Positions 1 to 7,202 of a stretch of DNA of 10,742 nucleotides are shown here, in pieces. The notes beneath the pieces were generated by a model. It saw nothing but the letters and a program-made list of their open reading frames with translations. It did not search any database and was not told the origin of the DNA. Each line of letters opens with the position of its first letter. The stretch's first letter is position 1. Origin of the DNA: Deltaproteobacteria bacterium RBG_13_52_11 (GTDB lineage Bacteria; Desulfobacterota; B13-G15; RBG-16-54-18); NCBI GenBank assembly GCA_001797745.1, contig MGQF01000033.1, positions 642-11,383 of the forward strand, given 5' to 3'. Made by a program: the position numbers and the translations under genes.

Positions 1-848
1 AGATCTTCCGTCACCGTTTCCGGGGTCTCAGGGAAATTCATGACCATCCCCCCGCAGAGGGACGCCCCCATCCCCCACATTTGGTCAACGATCCACGCGG
101 GGGGCGTGATGGAGATCCAGTTGTCTCCGACACCGATGGGCGAGGTCTCCAACCACTTCCTCGCCATATCGATGACGCTCTCATAGCTCAACATAGCAAA
201 TTTCGGAAGCCCTGTGGTGCCGGAGGTCATGATCATCAAGGCGAGATCACCGGGTTTGCCTTTCCGTAACTCCTTTTCAAATTGCCCGGGCTTCTTCTTT
301 TGCAACTCTTTACCCAGCTCCAATAACTCAGCAAAACTCAACAGCCACTGGTTGTCTCGATACGTCCTCATCCCCGTGCGATCGATGTAAATGATGCGAC
401 GGCAATGAGAGAGTTCTTTCTGGGCCTCCAATAGTTTATCGACCTGTTCTTGGTCCTGGGCGACCACATAGGCGGCTTGAATACGATTGAGCCCAAAGGT
501 CAGCTCTTTGGCCACCGACGAGGTATAGAGATTGAGGGTATACGCCCCAAGAGATTGGGCCCCGAGCTCACTGAAGAGCCACTCTGGGTGATTGTCCGTG
601 ATGATGCCAATAAACTCGCCACGTTTGAGGCCAAGGGACAAAAGGCCCAAGGCCACATGCTTGACATAATCCAGGTACTCGTGCCAGGTATAGGGCTCCC
701 AGATCCCATAGGCCTTCTCCCGAATAGCGACCCTCTTGGAGCCCCATCGTTTCGCCTGTTTGGCCAAGATCCGAGGGAAGGTAAGCTTGGAGAAGGCAGA
801 TAAGGTGCGTTCGTCGATGTATCCTTTGTTCGCCTTCATAGTACTCAT
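1..848 (-). CDS. AMP-dependent acyl-CoA synthetase (long-chain type), N-terminal part, truncated by window edge
   Basis: The ANL-superfamily ligase adenylates a carboxylic acid with ATP and transfers it to CoA. The visible 282 residues begin MSTMKANKGYIDERTLSAFS. They carry the usual N-terminal landmarks: the TW.E..D.V...A.GL region (about residues 54-70), GII.DN.PEWL (81-91), and the intact ATP phosphate-binding loop TSGTTGLPK (208-216). Family members of this long-chain type run to about 600-650 residues, so more than half lies beyond base 1. The ATG at 848 is chosen because AAAGGAC sits a few bases upstream; a second in-frame ATG at 839 is possible. The start lies 30 bp after the upstream ABC ATPase stop on the same strand, so co-transcription is likely. 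The substrate cannot be read from the N-terminal half. Pairing with a Liv-type transporter suggests that an imported acid is activated, which is inference. Confidence 0.93.
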   Translation of the reverse strand, partial: MSTMKANKGYIDERTLSAFSKLTFPRILAKQAKRWGSKRVAIREKAYGIWEPYTWHEYLDYVKHVALGLLSLGLKRGEFIGIITDNHPEWLFSELGAQSLGAYTLNLYTSSVAKELTFGLNRIQAAYVVAQDQEQVDKLLEAQKELSHCRRIIYIDRTGMRTYRDNQWLLSFAELLELGKELQKKKPGQFEKELRKGKPGDLALMIMTSGTTGLPKFAMLSYESVIDMARKWLETSPIGVGDNWISITPPAWIVDQMWGMGASLCGGMVMNFPETPETVTED

Positions 849-878
849 GAATGTCCTTTACGAAGTGTCTCTCTCTGC

Positions 879-1706
879 TTACATAATACCGGCATCACCC
901 AAGTAGGCCCTGATGACCTCAGGGTGATTTTGTACTGCCTCAGGGGATCCCTCAGTGATCTTTCTGCCAAAGTCCAGAACAATGACCCGTTGGGAGATGC
1001 TCATGACAATGGACATATCGTGCTCGACCAGGATCATGGTCTGCCCCCATGCCTCATTTAATTCCACCAGGAATCGAACCATATCCTCCTTCTCCTCCAG
1101 GGTCATACCCGCGAAGGGCTCGTCCAACAGCAGGAGCTTCGGTTCTAAGGCAAGGGCACGGCCGAGGTCCACCCGCTTCCGTAACCCATAGGAGAGTGAG
1201 CCCACTGGCTTCTTCCTGATGGACTGTATCTCCAGAAAATCGATGATCTCCTCGATGATCCGTCTGTGGCGGACCTCTTCCCTCTTGACCGATGGCCAAA
1301 AGAGGGCTGCCAGACCCACACCATATTGACAGTGAATATGGCGAGCCAGAAGCATGTTGGCAACAACACTGGCCCCAGGGAAAAGCTCAATATTTTGGAA
1401 GGTCCTCCCGATGCCGCGTCTCGTTATCTCATGGGGATGAAGGCCTTGGACCTCATCGCCGTTGAAGACGATCTTTCCCCCCTGTGGATGGTAATAACCG
1501 GTGATGGAGTTCAGCAGACTCGTCTTGCCGGCGCCATTGGGTCCGATAATGGCCATCAACTCACCCGTTTTGACGCCCAGATTGATAGTCTGGAGGGCCA
1601 CCAGCCCCCCAAAGCTCAGAGAGAGATCTTTCACCTCCAGCTCAGCCCGATGGTCATCGGGCTGAGCAGAGGCGAAGATACTCGGTTGCCCTCGAAAGGC
1701 CTTCAT
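879..1706 (-). CDS. livG: LivG-type branched-chain amino acid ABC transporter ATP-binding protein
   Basis: This cytoplasmic ATPase energises a hydrophobic-amino-acid-type ABC importer. All nucleotide-binding motifs are present in 275 residues: Walker A GPNGAGKT (55-62), Q-loop RTFQN (Q104), a signature region LSYGLRKR (171-178) in place of canonical LSGGQ, Walker B LLLLDEP (191-197) and the switch histidine in VEHDM (H229). The long insert between Q-loop and signature and the overall length fit LivG rather than the shorter LivF. The ATG at 1706 lies 4 bp after the binding-protein stop and has no clear Shine-Dalgarno site, so translational coupling is likely. Residues 1-20 extend beyond the usual start of the family near LEVKDLSLSFGG, and the codons for part of this extension form a perfect 13-bp hairpin. 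No better initiator lies between. The ligase downstream and the binding protein upstream support one operon. Confidence 0.95.
   Translation of the reverse strand: MKAFRGQPSIFASAQPDDHRAELEVKDLSLSFGGLVALQTINLGVKTGELMAIIGPNGAGKTSLLNSITGYYHPQGGKIVFNGDEVQGLHPHEITRRGIGRTFQNIELFPGASVVANMLLARHIHCQYGVGLAALFWPSVKREEVRHRRIIEEIIDFLEIQSIRKKPVGSLSYGLRKRVDLGRALALEPKLLLLDEPFAGMTLEEKEDMVRFLVELNEAWGQTMILVEHDMSIVMSISQRVIVLDFGRKITEGSPEAVQNHPEVIRAYLGDAGIM
1640..1667 (-). repeat. Perfect 13-bp inverted repeat (2-nt loop) in the 5' end of livG
   Basis: GCTCAGCCCGATG at 1640-1652 is exactly complementary to CATCGGGCTGAGC at 1655-1667, leaving a 2-nt gap. It falls in the codons of the N-terminal extension of the LivG-type ATPase, about 40 nt into the gene and about 44 nt past the stop of the binding protein. 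A stem this GC-rich could protect the upstream binding-protein message or slow entry into livG. The role is inferred; the symmetry is directly visible. Confidence 0.75.
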
Positions 1707-1710
1707 TATT

Positions 1711-2925
1711 CTAGTTCAGCTTAAGCTGACCTTTCCCAGGGACAAAGAAGTTCGTCATCGGTGAGTAGGTAGCATCCTCATGAATCTGCACGATCCTGGC
1801 CACGAACGACCCTTCATGGTTATCCTTAGCGTAAGCAGTAGGAGGAACGAGTCCGCCAAAATTCTCATTGCGGAAGGACTCCATGGCCTGATTGATGGTC
1901 TTCGTATTTATCTTCCCAAATTTCTCGTGGGCAAGCTGGAAGGCCCGCTCCATGATCATGCCGACGACCACACCTTCCCAGTATGAGGTGTCGAATTGCT
2001 TAATGCCACTGTACTGGCCCACCTCCATCATGAGGGCTACCCCCTGCACGTTATCTCCTGGGAGACCACCCGAGAACTGCATGAAGAGACGATCCCGGAT
2101 CTTGCCCTTGGCCAGCCCGAAGAAATCCGGGTCTGTGGCGGTCCAGGTCCCAAAGAAAGGCACGTTGTAACCAATAAGATCTGCATCCCTGAGGGCATTG
2201 GCAATGTGGACCGGAAGGATCTGCATGAAGACATACTCCGCGCCTGCCTTCTTCAGCACGGCCAGTTGAGTCCTCAGATCACCGCCGGCCTTTGAAGGAA
2301 ACTCCTCTATCCCGACGATCTCGATGTTGTTCTTGGCAGCATACGCCTTACTCGGGTCATGAATGGCCTTCCCGTAGGCATTGTTGTAAGTGAGCAGACC
2401 AACCTTGGGAGCCCCTTTACCCTTATGGGTGGCCAGGATGTACTCCAGTACGGCCTGGGAGTCCAACGTATAACTGCCAAAGGGCAGATACATGTAATCG
2501 ATGGGGGGCTTAAGTATTTCAGGAGCTGTAGAATAATTTATGCAGGGTGTCTTGTACTTTTGGACGATTGGCTTTGCCTGTAACCCTGAACCGGCGTCCC
2601 AAGTGGCTATCATGTCCATCTTGTCCAGGGTACAAAATTTCTTCACGAATTTGACGGCCTCAGCAGGATTGTAAGCGTGATCAACCACGGTCAGGTCGAT
2701 CTTTCTTCCCCCAACACCGCCCTTTTTCTCGTTGACGTAGCGGAAGTAATCCCGCTGACCTCTGGCGTGGAACTGACCCCACGTGGAGGCGGGACCAGTC
2801 AGGTTAATCACGGCTCCGACCTTGATGGGTTTTGCCTCAGGCTTTGCCTCTTGGGCACCCACCACTATCGTCATCCCGGTACACAAAAAAATGGCTATAA
2901 TGGAAGCGACTATTGCCTTTCGCAT
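1711..2925 (-). CDS. Liv-type ABC transporter periplasmic substrate-binding protein (Peripla_BP_6 family)
   Basis: This is the extracytoplasmic receptor of an ABC importer of the branched-chain-amino-acid class. Its 404 residues start with a signal peptide: positive n-region MRK, a hydrophobic core to about residue 22, and a likely signal peptidase I site after VGA (residue 24). The single cysteine in the core does not make a convincing lipobox. The mature protein opens with IKVGAVINLTGPAS, the standard first strand and ligand loop of type I periplasmic binding proteins, and follows with GGVGGRKIDL and later YNNAYGKA. A strong ribosome site, AAGGAGGGG, precedes the ATG at 2925. It has its own promoter about 107-134 bp upstream and is followed 4 bp later by the LivG-type ATPase. 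The ligand is not predictable: many members of this family in anaerobes sit beside CoA ligases and may bind aromatic or fatty acids instead of leucine, isoleucine or valine. Confidence 0.93.
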   Translation of the reverse strand: MRKAIVASIIAIFLCTGMTIVVGAQEAKPEAKPIKVGAVINLTGPASTWGQFHARGQRDYFRYVNEKKGGVGGRKIDLTVVDHAYNPAEAVKFVKKFCTLDKMDMIATWDAGSGLQAKPIVQKYKTPCINYSTAPEILKPPIDYMYLPFGSYTLDSQAVLEYILATHKGKGAPKVGLLTYNNAYGKAIHDPSKAYAAKNNIEIVGIEEFPSKAGGDLRTQLAVLKKAGAEYVFMQILPVHIANALRDADLIGYNVPFFGTWTATDPDFFGLAKGKIRDRLFMQFSGGLPGDNVQGVALMMEVGQYSGIKQFDTSYWEGVVVGMIMERAFQLAHEKFGKINTKTINQAMESFRNENFGGLVPPTAYAKDNHEGSFVARIVQIHEDATYSPMTNFFVPGKGQLKLN

Positions 2926-3006
2926 AACCCTCCCCTCCTTGTCTTTGTCTTTATAAGGTTAATTTTTCATGCACTCTCCCTTTACCTTGAATGAAAATGC
3001 CTTACC

Positions 3007-3014
3007 ACCTCCTT
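3007..3014 (-). promoter_or_regulatory. Orphan perfect Shine-Dalgarno sequence in the binding-protein leader
   Basis: On the minus strand the leader holds AAGGAGGT, the full anti-16S complement, about 82 nt before the real start codon and shortly after the predicted transcription start. No ATG, GTG or TTG follows at normal spacing; the nearest candidates are an ATT codon and, farther down, tiny ORFs such as GTG at about 2973 (seven codons). It may be a ribosome standby site or chance in a purine-rich leader. Confidence 0.3.
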
Positions 3015-3031
3015 TTTCTTTGTTTGTAAAA

Positions 3032-3059
3032 ACTATATCAGACGAAAAACAGTTGTCAA
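3032..3059 (-). promoter_or_regulatory. Sigma-70-like promoter for the binding protein-livG-ligase operon
   Basis: On the minus strand TTGACA (3059-3054) is separated by 16 bp from TATAGT (3037-3032). The -35 box is a full consensus match and the -10 box matches at five of six positions. It lies in the AT-rich part of the 282-bp gap (2926-3207) between the PaaK-family gene and the binding-protein gene. Initiation near 3025 would leave a leader of about 100 nt. I see no convincing intrinsic terminator for the PaaK-family gene in the rest of this gap, so read-through is possible. Confidence 0.7.
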
Positions 3060-3207
3060 GCAATAAAATAGTTTACTTTATCCAAAAAATCACAAATAAG
3101 CGGTTTTTATCCACTCTATGAAACGAATGCCGGCAACGAGACTGGGCAGTGAGCGCCCTGCGTCTTCGATCCAGCACCCATGATGGAGACACAGGACGCA
3201 CCCACTT

Positions 3208-4491
3208 CTATTCCCACTTCCTCTCATCGACGATCGTCTGGCGCTCTTTGGGAATAGTCCCCCGGGGTACACATTCTATCCTATCCGGCCTCACACGGCA
3301 TACCTGTGGAAATCGTTCGAGCAGGCGGCCTGACAATTGATCTTTGTCCATTGATTCATCCATCAGTTCAATCTTCAAGACGAGTTCGTCACGCCCCCCT
3401 GAGTGCCCAACGATCAGTTGGAACTGAGATATCTGATCGAACTCGGAGAGCACCTGCTCTGCCTGTTTGGCTATGACGAACATACCCCGTACCTTGACCG
3501 CGTCAGCGGTGCGACCAACGATACCACTGATTCGATAGGCGGTTCTGCCACAGGGGCACGGTTCAGTTACATATGACGACATATCGCCGGTGCCGTAGTG
3601 TATCAAACCCCAGAGAGCGTTGTGTAGCGGCGTGGCGACAATCTCGCCCACCTCACCAGGCCCCAGCTGTTTTTCCGTATCGGGATCGACTATCTCTATG
3701 ACGTATTCATCCATGAAGTGCATGCCTGATTTCTCGCGGCATTCGTAGGCCACGCAACCACCCAGATCAGTCACCGCATAGCACTGATAGGTGTCGATGC
3801 CGTATCCTTCTTCAAGCTCCTTCCTCATGGAGGGAGCAAGCATCTCGCCGGTAAACCAGGCGCGCTTGAGGGCGAAATCCCGACGGAAATCATGCCCCAT
3901 CTCCTCGGCCCGCTTGATAATGGTCATCAAGAAACTGGGCATCCCGGTATATCCGGTAACCTTCAGGTCGAGCATCGTCTTGATCTGCGCATCGGTATTA
4001 CCGACCCCGGTTGGGATCACCGTCGCCCCGCAGGCCCGTACCCCCTCGTGAAAGAGTATGCCGGCAGGAGACATATGATAGGTGGGCGTGTTAATCACAA
4101 CATCACCCTTTCTAAATCCGGCCGCATATATCGTCTTGCCGAACCAACTGATGCCCTCAATCTGATGGGGACCATAGATGGGGCCGGGGGTAATGAAGAC
4201 GCGGTCGACCTCTTCGGGGGAAGCAGCCAAGAAGCCACCATAGGGCGGCCTGGATCTCTGGCGCTCGATAAGATCGCCTTTTCTGGTGATGGGGAGCTTC
4301 TCGAGATCCTTCACCGTGCGAACCTCAGAGGGTTTAATCCCTGCTCGATCGAAGATCTCCCGGGCCGAGGGGGCATGGCGGTAGGCATGTTCGAGGGTCT
4401 CTCGTAACCTCTTGGTCTGATAGTGCTCCCTCTCCTGAACAGACATCCCCTCCAGCTCGTCAAAAAACCCCTCTTTTTTTGTCTTGGACAT
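3208..4491 (-). CDS. paaK: Phenylacetate-CoA ligase (PaaK) family protein
   Basis: This is a cytoplasmic CoA ligase of the PaaK branch, which activates phenylacetate or other aromatic acids to CoA thioesters through an acyl-adenylate. Its 427 residues are normal for the family. Visible landmarks are the N-terminal LRETLEHAYRHAPSARE (29-45), the adenine-region CYAVTD (237-242), YGTGDMSS (299-306), a PCPCGRT cysteine motif (311-317), GRTADAVKVRGM (326-337) and the C-terminal PRGTIPKERQTIVDERK segment with the catalytic-lysine region. The phosphate loop is unusual: ITPGPIYGPHQ (100-110) stands where SSGTTGKP is expected. The start at 4491 is preferred because AAGGGGAGG precedes it and the predicted promoter overlaps a longer in-frame start at 4605, which would put that codon outside the transcript. 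The neighbouring Liv-type transporter genes suggest that an imported acid is the substrate. The exact substrate is unknown. Confidence 0.9.
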   Translation of the reverse strand: MSKTKKEGFFDELEGMSVQEREHYQTKRLRETLEHAYRHAPSAREIFDRAGIKPSEVRTVKDLEKLPITRKGDLIERQRSRPPYGGFLAASPEEVDRVFITPGPIYGPHQIEGISWFGKTIYAAGFRKGDVVINTPTYHMSPAGILFHEGVRACGATVIPTGVGNTDAQIKTMLDLKVTGYTGMPSFLMTIIKRAEEMGHDFRRDFALKRAWFTGEMLAPSMRKELEEGYGIDTYQCYAVTDLGGCVAYECREKSGMHFMDEYVIEIVDPDTEKQLGPGEVGEIVATPLHNALWGLIHYGTGDMSSYVTEPCPCGRTAYRISGIVGRTADAVKVRGMFVIAKQAEQVLSEFDQISQFQLIVGHSGGRDELVLKIELMDESMDKDQLSGRLLERFPQVCRVRPDRIECVPRGTIPKERQTIVDERKWE

Positions 4492-4582
4492 TATATCCTC
4501 CCCTTGTGCCGTGCATGTTATCTCGAAACAGTGACATGGCGCATGGAAGCCCCCTCCCCTTCCATCTCCCTTCTCACAAAAA

Positions 4583-4610
4583 AGCATACACCTATATTCA
4601 CCCATGTCAA
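4583..4610 (-). promoter_or_regulatory. Sigma-70-like promoter for the PaaK-family gene
   Basis: On the minus strand TTGACA (4610-4605) is followed after 16 bp by TATGCT (4588-4583), four of six matches to the -10 consensus. Initiation near 4576 gives a leader of about 85 nt to the ATG at 4491. It stands back to back with the plus-strand promoter at 4665-4693 inside a 228-bp divergent intergenic region that also contains a run of C residues (4641-4650). Confidence 0.6.
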
Positions 4611-4664
4611 CTCATCATAAAAAATCTCTCGATCTGACCTTCCCCCCCCCTTCTATTGCTTGTC

Positions 4665-4693
4665 TTGACGAGCCTTGCGTGAGATGCTATAGG
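4665..4693 (+). promoter_or_regulatory. Sigma-70-like promoter for the flavoprotein-MEMO-DUF434 cluster
   Basis: TTGACG (4665-4670), a 17-bp spacer and TATAGG (4688-4693) form a reasonable promoter. The expected start near 4700 leaves a leader of about 20 nt containing the ribosome site AGGAGGAAAAGG before the ATG at 4720. The position directly upstream of a tightly spaced four-gene series supports it. Confidence 0.55.
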
Positions 4694-4719
4694 AATCAAA
4701 AAGGCAGGAGGAAAAGGCA

Positions 4720-5571
4720 ATGAAGGTCTTGGGACTGGTGGGGAGTGTGCGCAAGCTCGGCAATACGGAAATCCTCACCAAGGAGGCCCTCATGGGGGCC
4801 GAGGAGGAAGGGGCCGAGGTGGAGATCCTCCGCCTCACCGACTATGCGGTGAAGCCCTGCCAGGGGTGCGCCGCCTGCCTCTTCCAGGAGAGGGACTGTA
4901 TCATAGAGGATGACGCAAACTTTATCTTCGCGGCCATGGCTACCAGTGACGGGATCATCCTCGGTGCCCCCTGCTATATCCTGGAGGCTACTGCCATCGT
5001 CAAACAGCTCATCGATCGGGGCTTTGCCCCCATGCAACAGAATAAGATCCGGGGAAAGGTAGGAGGGGTGATTGTCCCCTACGCCACCCGGGGGTGGACC
5101 CAAAATGCCTTCCAGCAGACCAATACCTGGCTCCTCTCCCTGGGGGTGGATGTCATTGATCAGCTCCTCTGCCACGTCCAGGGGCTCAGCGAGGCACCCT
5201 TGTTCTCCCGGGAAATAGAGCGTGCCCATACCTTGGGGAAGCGGGTGGCTCAGGCCATCAAGACCGGCGACCACGCCTATCAGGGTGAGGAGGGGATCTG
5301 CCCCATCTGCCACGACCGAAACCTCAGGGTCTTGAAGGACATGGAGACCGTGGAGTGCCCGGTGTGCGCAGTCAGGGGTTCCCTCCAGGTGGAAGGGGGA
5401 AAGATCAAGGTCATCTTTACCGATGAAGCAGTAAAGCGCCATCGGTGGACCGTGCGAAACCTGAGACGCCACTTCACCTATCACCTCAAGCCATCAAAGG
5501 ACTTCTTCCTCAAGACCAAGCGAGAAAGAAAAGAGATGGCCGGGCGATACAAAGGCTATCTGGGGATGTGA
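4720..5571 (+). CDS. Iron-sulfur flavoprotein (NADPH-dependent FMN reductase/flavodoxin fold) with C-terminal four-cysteine domain
   Basis: This is a predicted cytoplasmic electron-transfer protein with FMN and a 4Fe-4S cluster. Its 283 residues begin with the flavodoxin-like strand MKVLGLVGSVRKLGNTE, whose GS.R..GNT loop (8-16) binds FMN phosphate. The compact cysteine motif C47-x2-C50-x2-C53-x6-C60 is the cluster-binding signature of archaeal and bacterial Isf proteins. GAPCYILEAT (82-91) is the second flavin loop. After the roughly 185-residue fold comes an extra region with C194-x2-C197-x15-C213-x2-C216, a zinc-ribbon or rubredoxin-like knuckle, and then a basic tail. AGGAGGAAAAGG precedes the ATG. 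It is the first gene of the plus-strand series; the next starts 7 bp after its stop. The redox partner and substrate cannot be deduced. The family is well supported; the metal at the C-terminal knuckle is inference. Confidence 0.9.
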   Translation: MKVLGLVGSVRKLGNTEILTKEALMGAEEEGAEVEILRLTDYAVKPCQGCAACLFQERDCIIEDDANFIFAAMATSDGIILGAPCYILEATAIVKQLIDRGFAPMQQNKIRGKVGGVIVPYATRGWTQNAFQQTNTWLLSLGVDVIDQLLCHVQGLSEAPLFSREIERAHTLGKRVAQAIKTGDHAYQGEEGICPICHDRNLRVLKDMETVECPVCAVRGSLQVEGGKIKVIFTDEAVKRHRWTVRNLRRHFTYHLKPSKDFFLKTKRERKEMAGRYKGYLGM

Positions 5572-5578
5572 GGGTACA

Positions 5579-5926
5579 ATGCGCTATCTCGTGAAGTTCA
5601 GGTACTATCCCGGAGACCCCCTCGAGGAGATAAGAAAAGAGGATCTGCAGAGGATTGCCGAACGATGGGGTCTGGAGATCGGTTTAGAAGAAGTAAAGGG
5701 TGAGGCCACAGGGGAATACGAGAAAACCCTCGACAGGGCGTTGGAGGAGATAACCCAGCAGGTAATCACCATGGAGGGTGAGCAAGAACCCTCCCTGCGC
5801 GGAGGATTGCAGGAGATCATCGCGAGGTATCGGGCCCCGCGCACGGTCTATGCCCTCTGGGGAAGCAACCCCGCCGGTATGGCAATCGCCAGGGAGACCA
5901 TTGAAGAGATGGATGGGTGGTGGTGA
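5579..5926 (+). CDS. Hypothetical protein of 115 residues between flavoprotein and MEMO genes
   Basis: I do not recognise this protein. It is small, acidic and apparently soluble, with no signal peptide, membrane segment or cysteine. It opens with a possible beta strand MRYLVKFRYYPG, continues through charged segments likely to be helical (about 17-30 and 46-68), and ends in a second conserved-looking region YALWGSNPAGMAIARETIEE (91-110) with a GSNPAG turn. The ATG lies 7 bp after the flavoprotein stop with TGAGGG as a modest ribosome site. The 3' end overlaps the MEMO start by 10 bp. The tight spacing and overlap argue that it is a real gene translated with its neighbours, possibly a partner or regulator of the MEMO protein, though nothing in the sequence proves that. 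Confidence 0.72.
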   Translation: MRYLVKFRYYPGDPLEEIRKEDLQRIAERWGLEIGLEEVKGEATGEYEKTLDRALEEITQQVITMEGEQEPSLRGGLQEIIARYRAPRTVYALWGSNPAGMAIARETIEEMDGWW

Positions 5927-7164
5927 TAGGGGAGCATAGAGAGCAGGAGCATCCCAAGGCGCGCCCCCTCGAGGCCTTTCCAACTCAGGTCGAGGGGAGG
6001 GAGATGATCGGGATCAAGGATCCAACGGGGATTTGCCCTGCGATCGTCTGTGTCAAACCCGAGGCCTTTTTCCTCATCACCCTCATGGATGGGACCAATA
6101 GCCTGCGGGATCTGCAGGCAGCTTATATGCGCAAATACGGAACCCTTCTGTTAAGCGATACTATAGAGGGCCTCATCGAGCAACTGAACTCCCACTACCT
6201 CTTGGAGACCCACCATTTTCAGGATTATATCCGCCAGCTTCAAGAGGATTTCAAAAACGCGCGCACCAGAAAAGCAGCCTATGCCGGCACGGGGTACGAG
6301 GCAGACCCTCGGCAGCTGAAGGCGCAACTGAGGGGATACTTCCAAGGGGAGGATGGTCCGGGGCTTCCCGAAGAGGGGGCCGAAAAAAAAGCGCTCAAGG
6401 GGATCGTGGCCCCGCATATAGATTTCACCCGGGGAGGGGCGTGTTACGCCCACGCCTATAAGGCCCTCGGGGAGTCCACAGGTGCGGACCTCTATATCAT
6501 CCTCGGGACCTGTCACACCCCTCTGCAGTACCCCTTCGCCTTTACCCTGAAGTCATTTGAGACGCCGCTGGGGCAAGTAGAGGTCGAGGAGGACGTCGTC
6601 GAAGCAATAGCAGGACGACTCCCCTTTGACCCCTTTCTCGACGAGTTCTCCCACCGCAGCGAGCATACCATCGAGTTTCAGGTCATCTTCCTCCAATACC
6701 TCTTGGGAGAAAGGGGGTTCAAGATCTTCCCCATCCTGTGCAACTCCTTTCACGAGATGATTCAAGAAGGGATCTCACCGATGCAAGACCCCCTCTATAA
6801 AGATGCCATATCCATCCTGGCGCATGGATGCAAGCAGCTCCCCAAGACGTGCCTTATCGCCAGCGCCGATCTGGCCCACGTCGGACCCCAGTTCGGCCAT
6901 ACAGAGGTGGTCACCCCCGGGGTCTTGGCCAAGGTCAAGGCAAAGGATTTAGAGATGCTTCACTATGGGGAAGCGCTGAAAGGGGAGGAGTTTTATCAAT
7001 TTATCCTCCGCGAGGGGGACAGGAGAAACATCTGCGGCCTGCCACCCCTGTATGCCCTGTTACACCTCATAGATGCCCAGAAGGGGGAACTGCTGCGATA
7101 TCAACAGTGGTCGGATACCTCTGGTAAAGGGGCAGTAACCTTCGCCGGCATGGCCTTCTCCTGA
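5917..7164 (+). CDS. amrB: AmmeMemoRadiSam system protein B (MEMO family) with N-terminal PqqD-like region
   Basis: This 415-residue protein has a two-part layout. Residues about 15-100 (PLEAFP, then LRDLQAAYMRKYG and a helical stretch ending YLLE) resemble the PqqD-like extension seen on bacterial AmmeMemoRadiSam protein B. Residues about 160-415 are the MEMO domain, related to extradiol dioxygenases. The residues matching the metal site of human MEMO1 are all present: H167 in APHIDF, H200 in GTCHT and C373 in NICGLPP; H321 in ASADLAHVG is also kept. The GTG at 5917 keeps the PLEAFP segment; an ATG at 6004 with a good GAGGGGAGGG site is an alternative that would remove it. It overlaps the 115-residue gene by 10 bp. 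The usual partners, an AMMECR1 protein and a radical SAM enzyme, are absent from this window. The biochemical role of the bacterial family is not established. Confidence 0.92.
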   Translation: MVVIGEHREQEHPKARPLEAFPTQVEGREMIGIKDPTGICPAIVCVKPEAFFLITLMDGTNSLRDLQAAYMRKYGTLLLSDTIEGLIEQLNSHYLLETHHFQDYIRQLQEDFKNARTRKAAYAGTGYEADPRQLKAQLRGYFQGEDGPGLPEEGAEKKALKGIVAPHIDFTRGGACYAHAYKALGESTGADLYIILGTCHTPLQYPFAFTLKSFETPLGQVEVEEDVVEAIAGRLPFDPFLDEFSHRSEHTIEFQVIFLQYLLGERGFKIFPILCNSFHEMIQEGISPMQDPLYKDAISILAHGCKQLPKTCLIASADLAHVGPQFGHTEVVTPGVLAKVKAKDLEMLHYGEALKGEEFYQFILREGDRRNICGLPPLYALLHLIDAQKGELLRYQQWSDTSGKGAVTFAGMAFS

Positions 7165-7202
7165 ACGCCATACGGGGAGGGAAAGCCGTTACACACGGTG
7201 CA

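Noticed and set aside
1716..1729. Perfect 14-bp palindrome TCAGCTTAAGCTGA at the end of the receptor gene
   Set aside because: It encodes the last residues (QLKLN region) and is short enough to be chance; no loop for an RNA hairpin and no second copy were seen.
3090..3272. 60-codon minus-strand ORF overlapping the 3' end of the PaaK-family gene
   Set aside because: Most of it lies out of frame within or just past the PaaK-family gene, it lacks a ribosome site and the composition is not protein-like.
4492..4605. Longer in-frame start for the PaaK-family protein at 4605 (38 extra residues)
   Set aside because: The extra residues are Cys/Gly-rich and unlike the family, the ATG at 4491 has a strong ribosome site, and the 4605 codon overlaps the -35 box of the predicted promoter.
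4696..5484. 262-codon minus-strand ORF opposite the flavoprotein gene
   Set aside because: It is antisense to a gene with clear FMN and Fe-S motifs; its Gly/Leu/His-rich content is a shadow of GC-rich codons.
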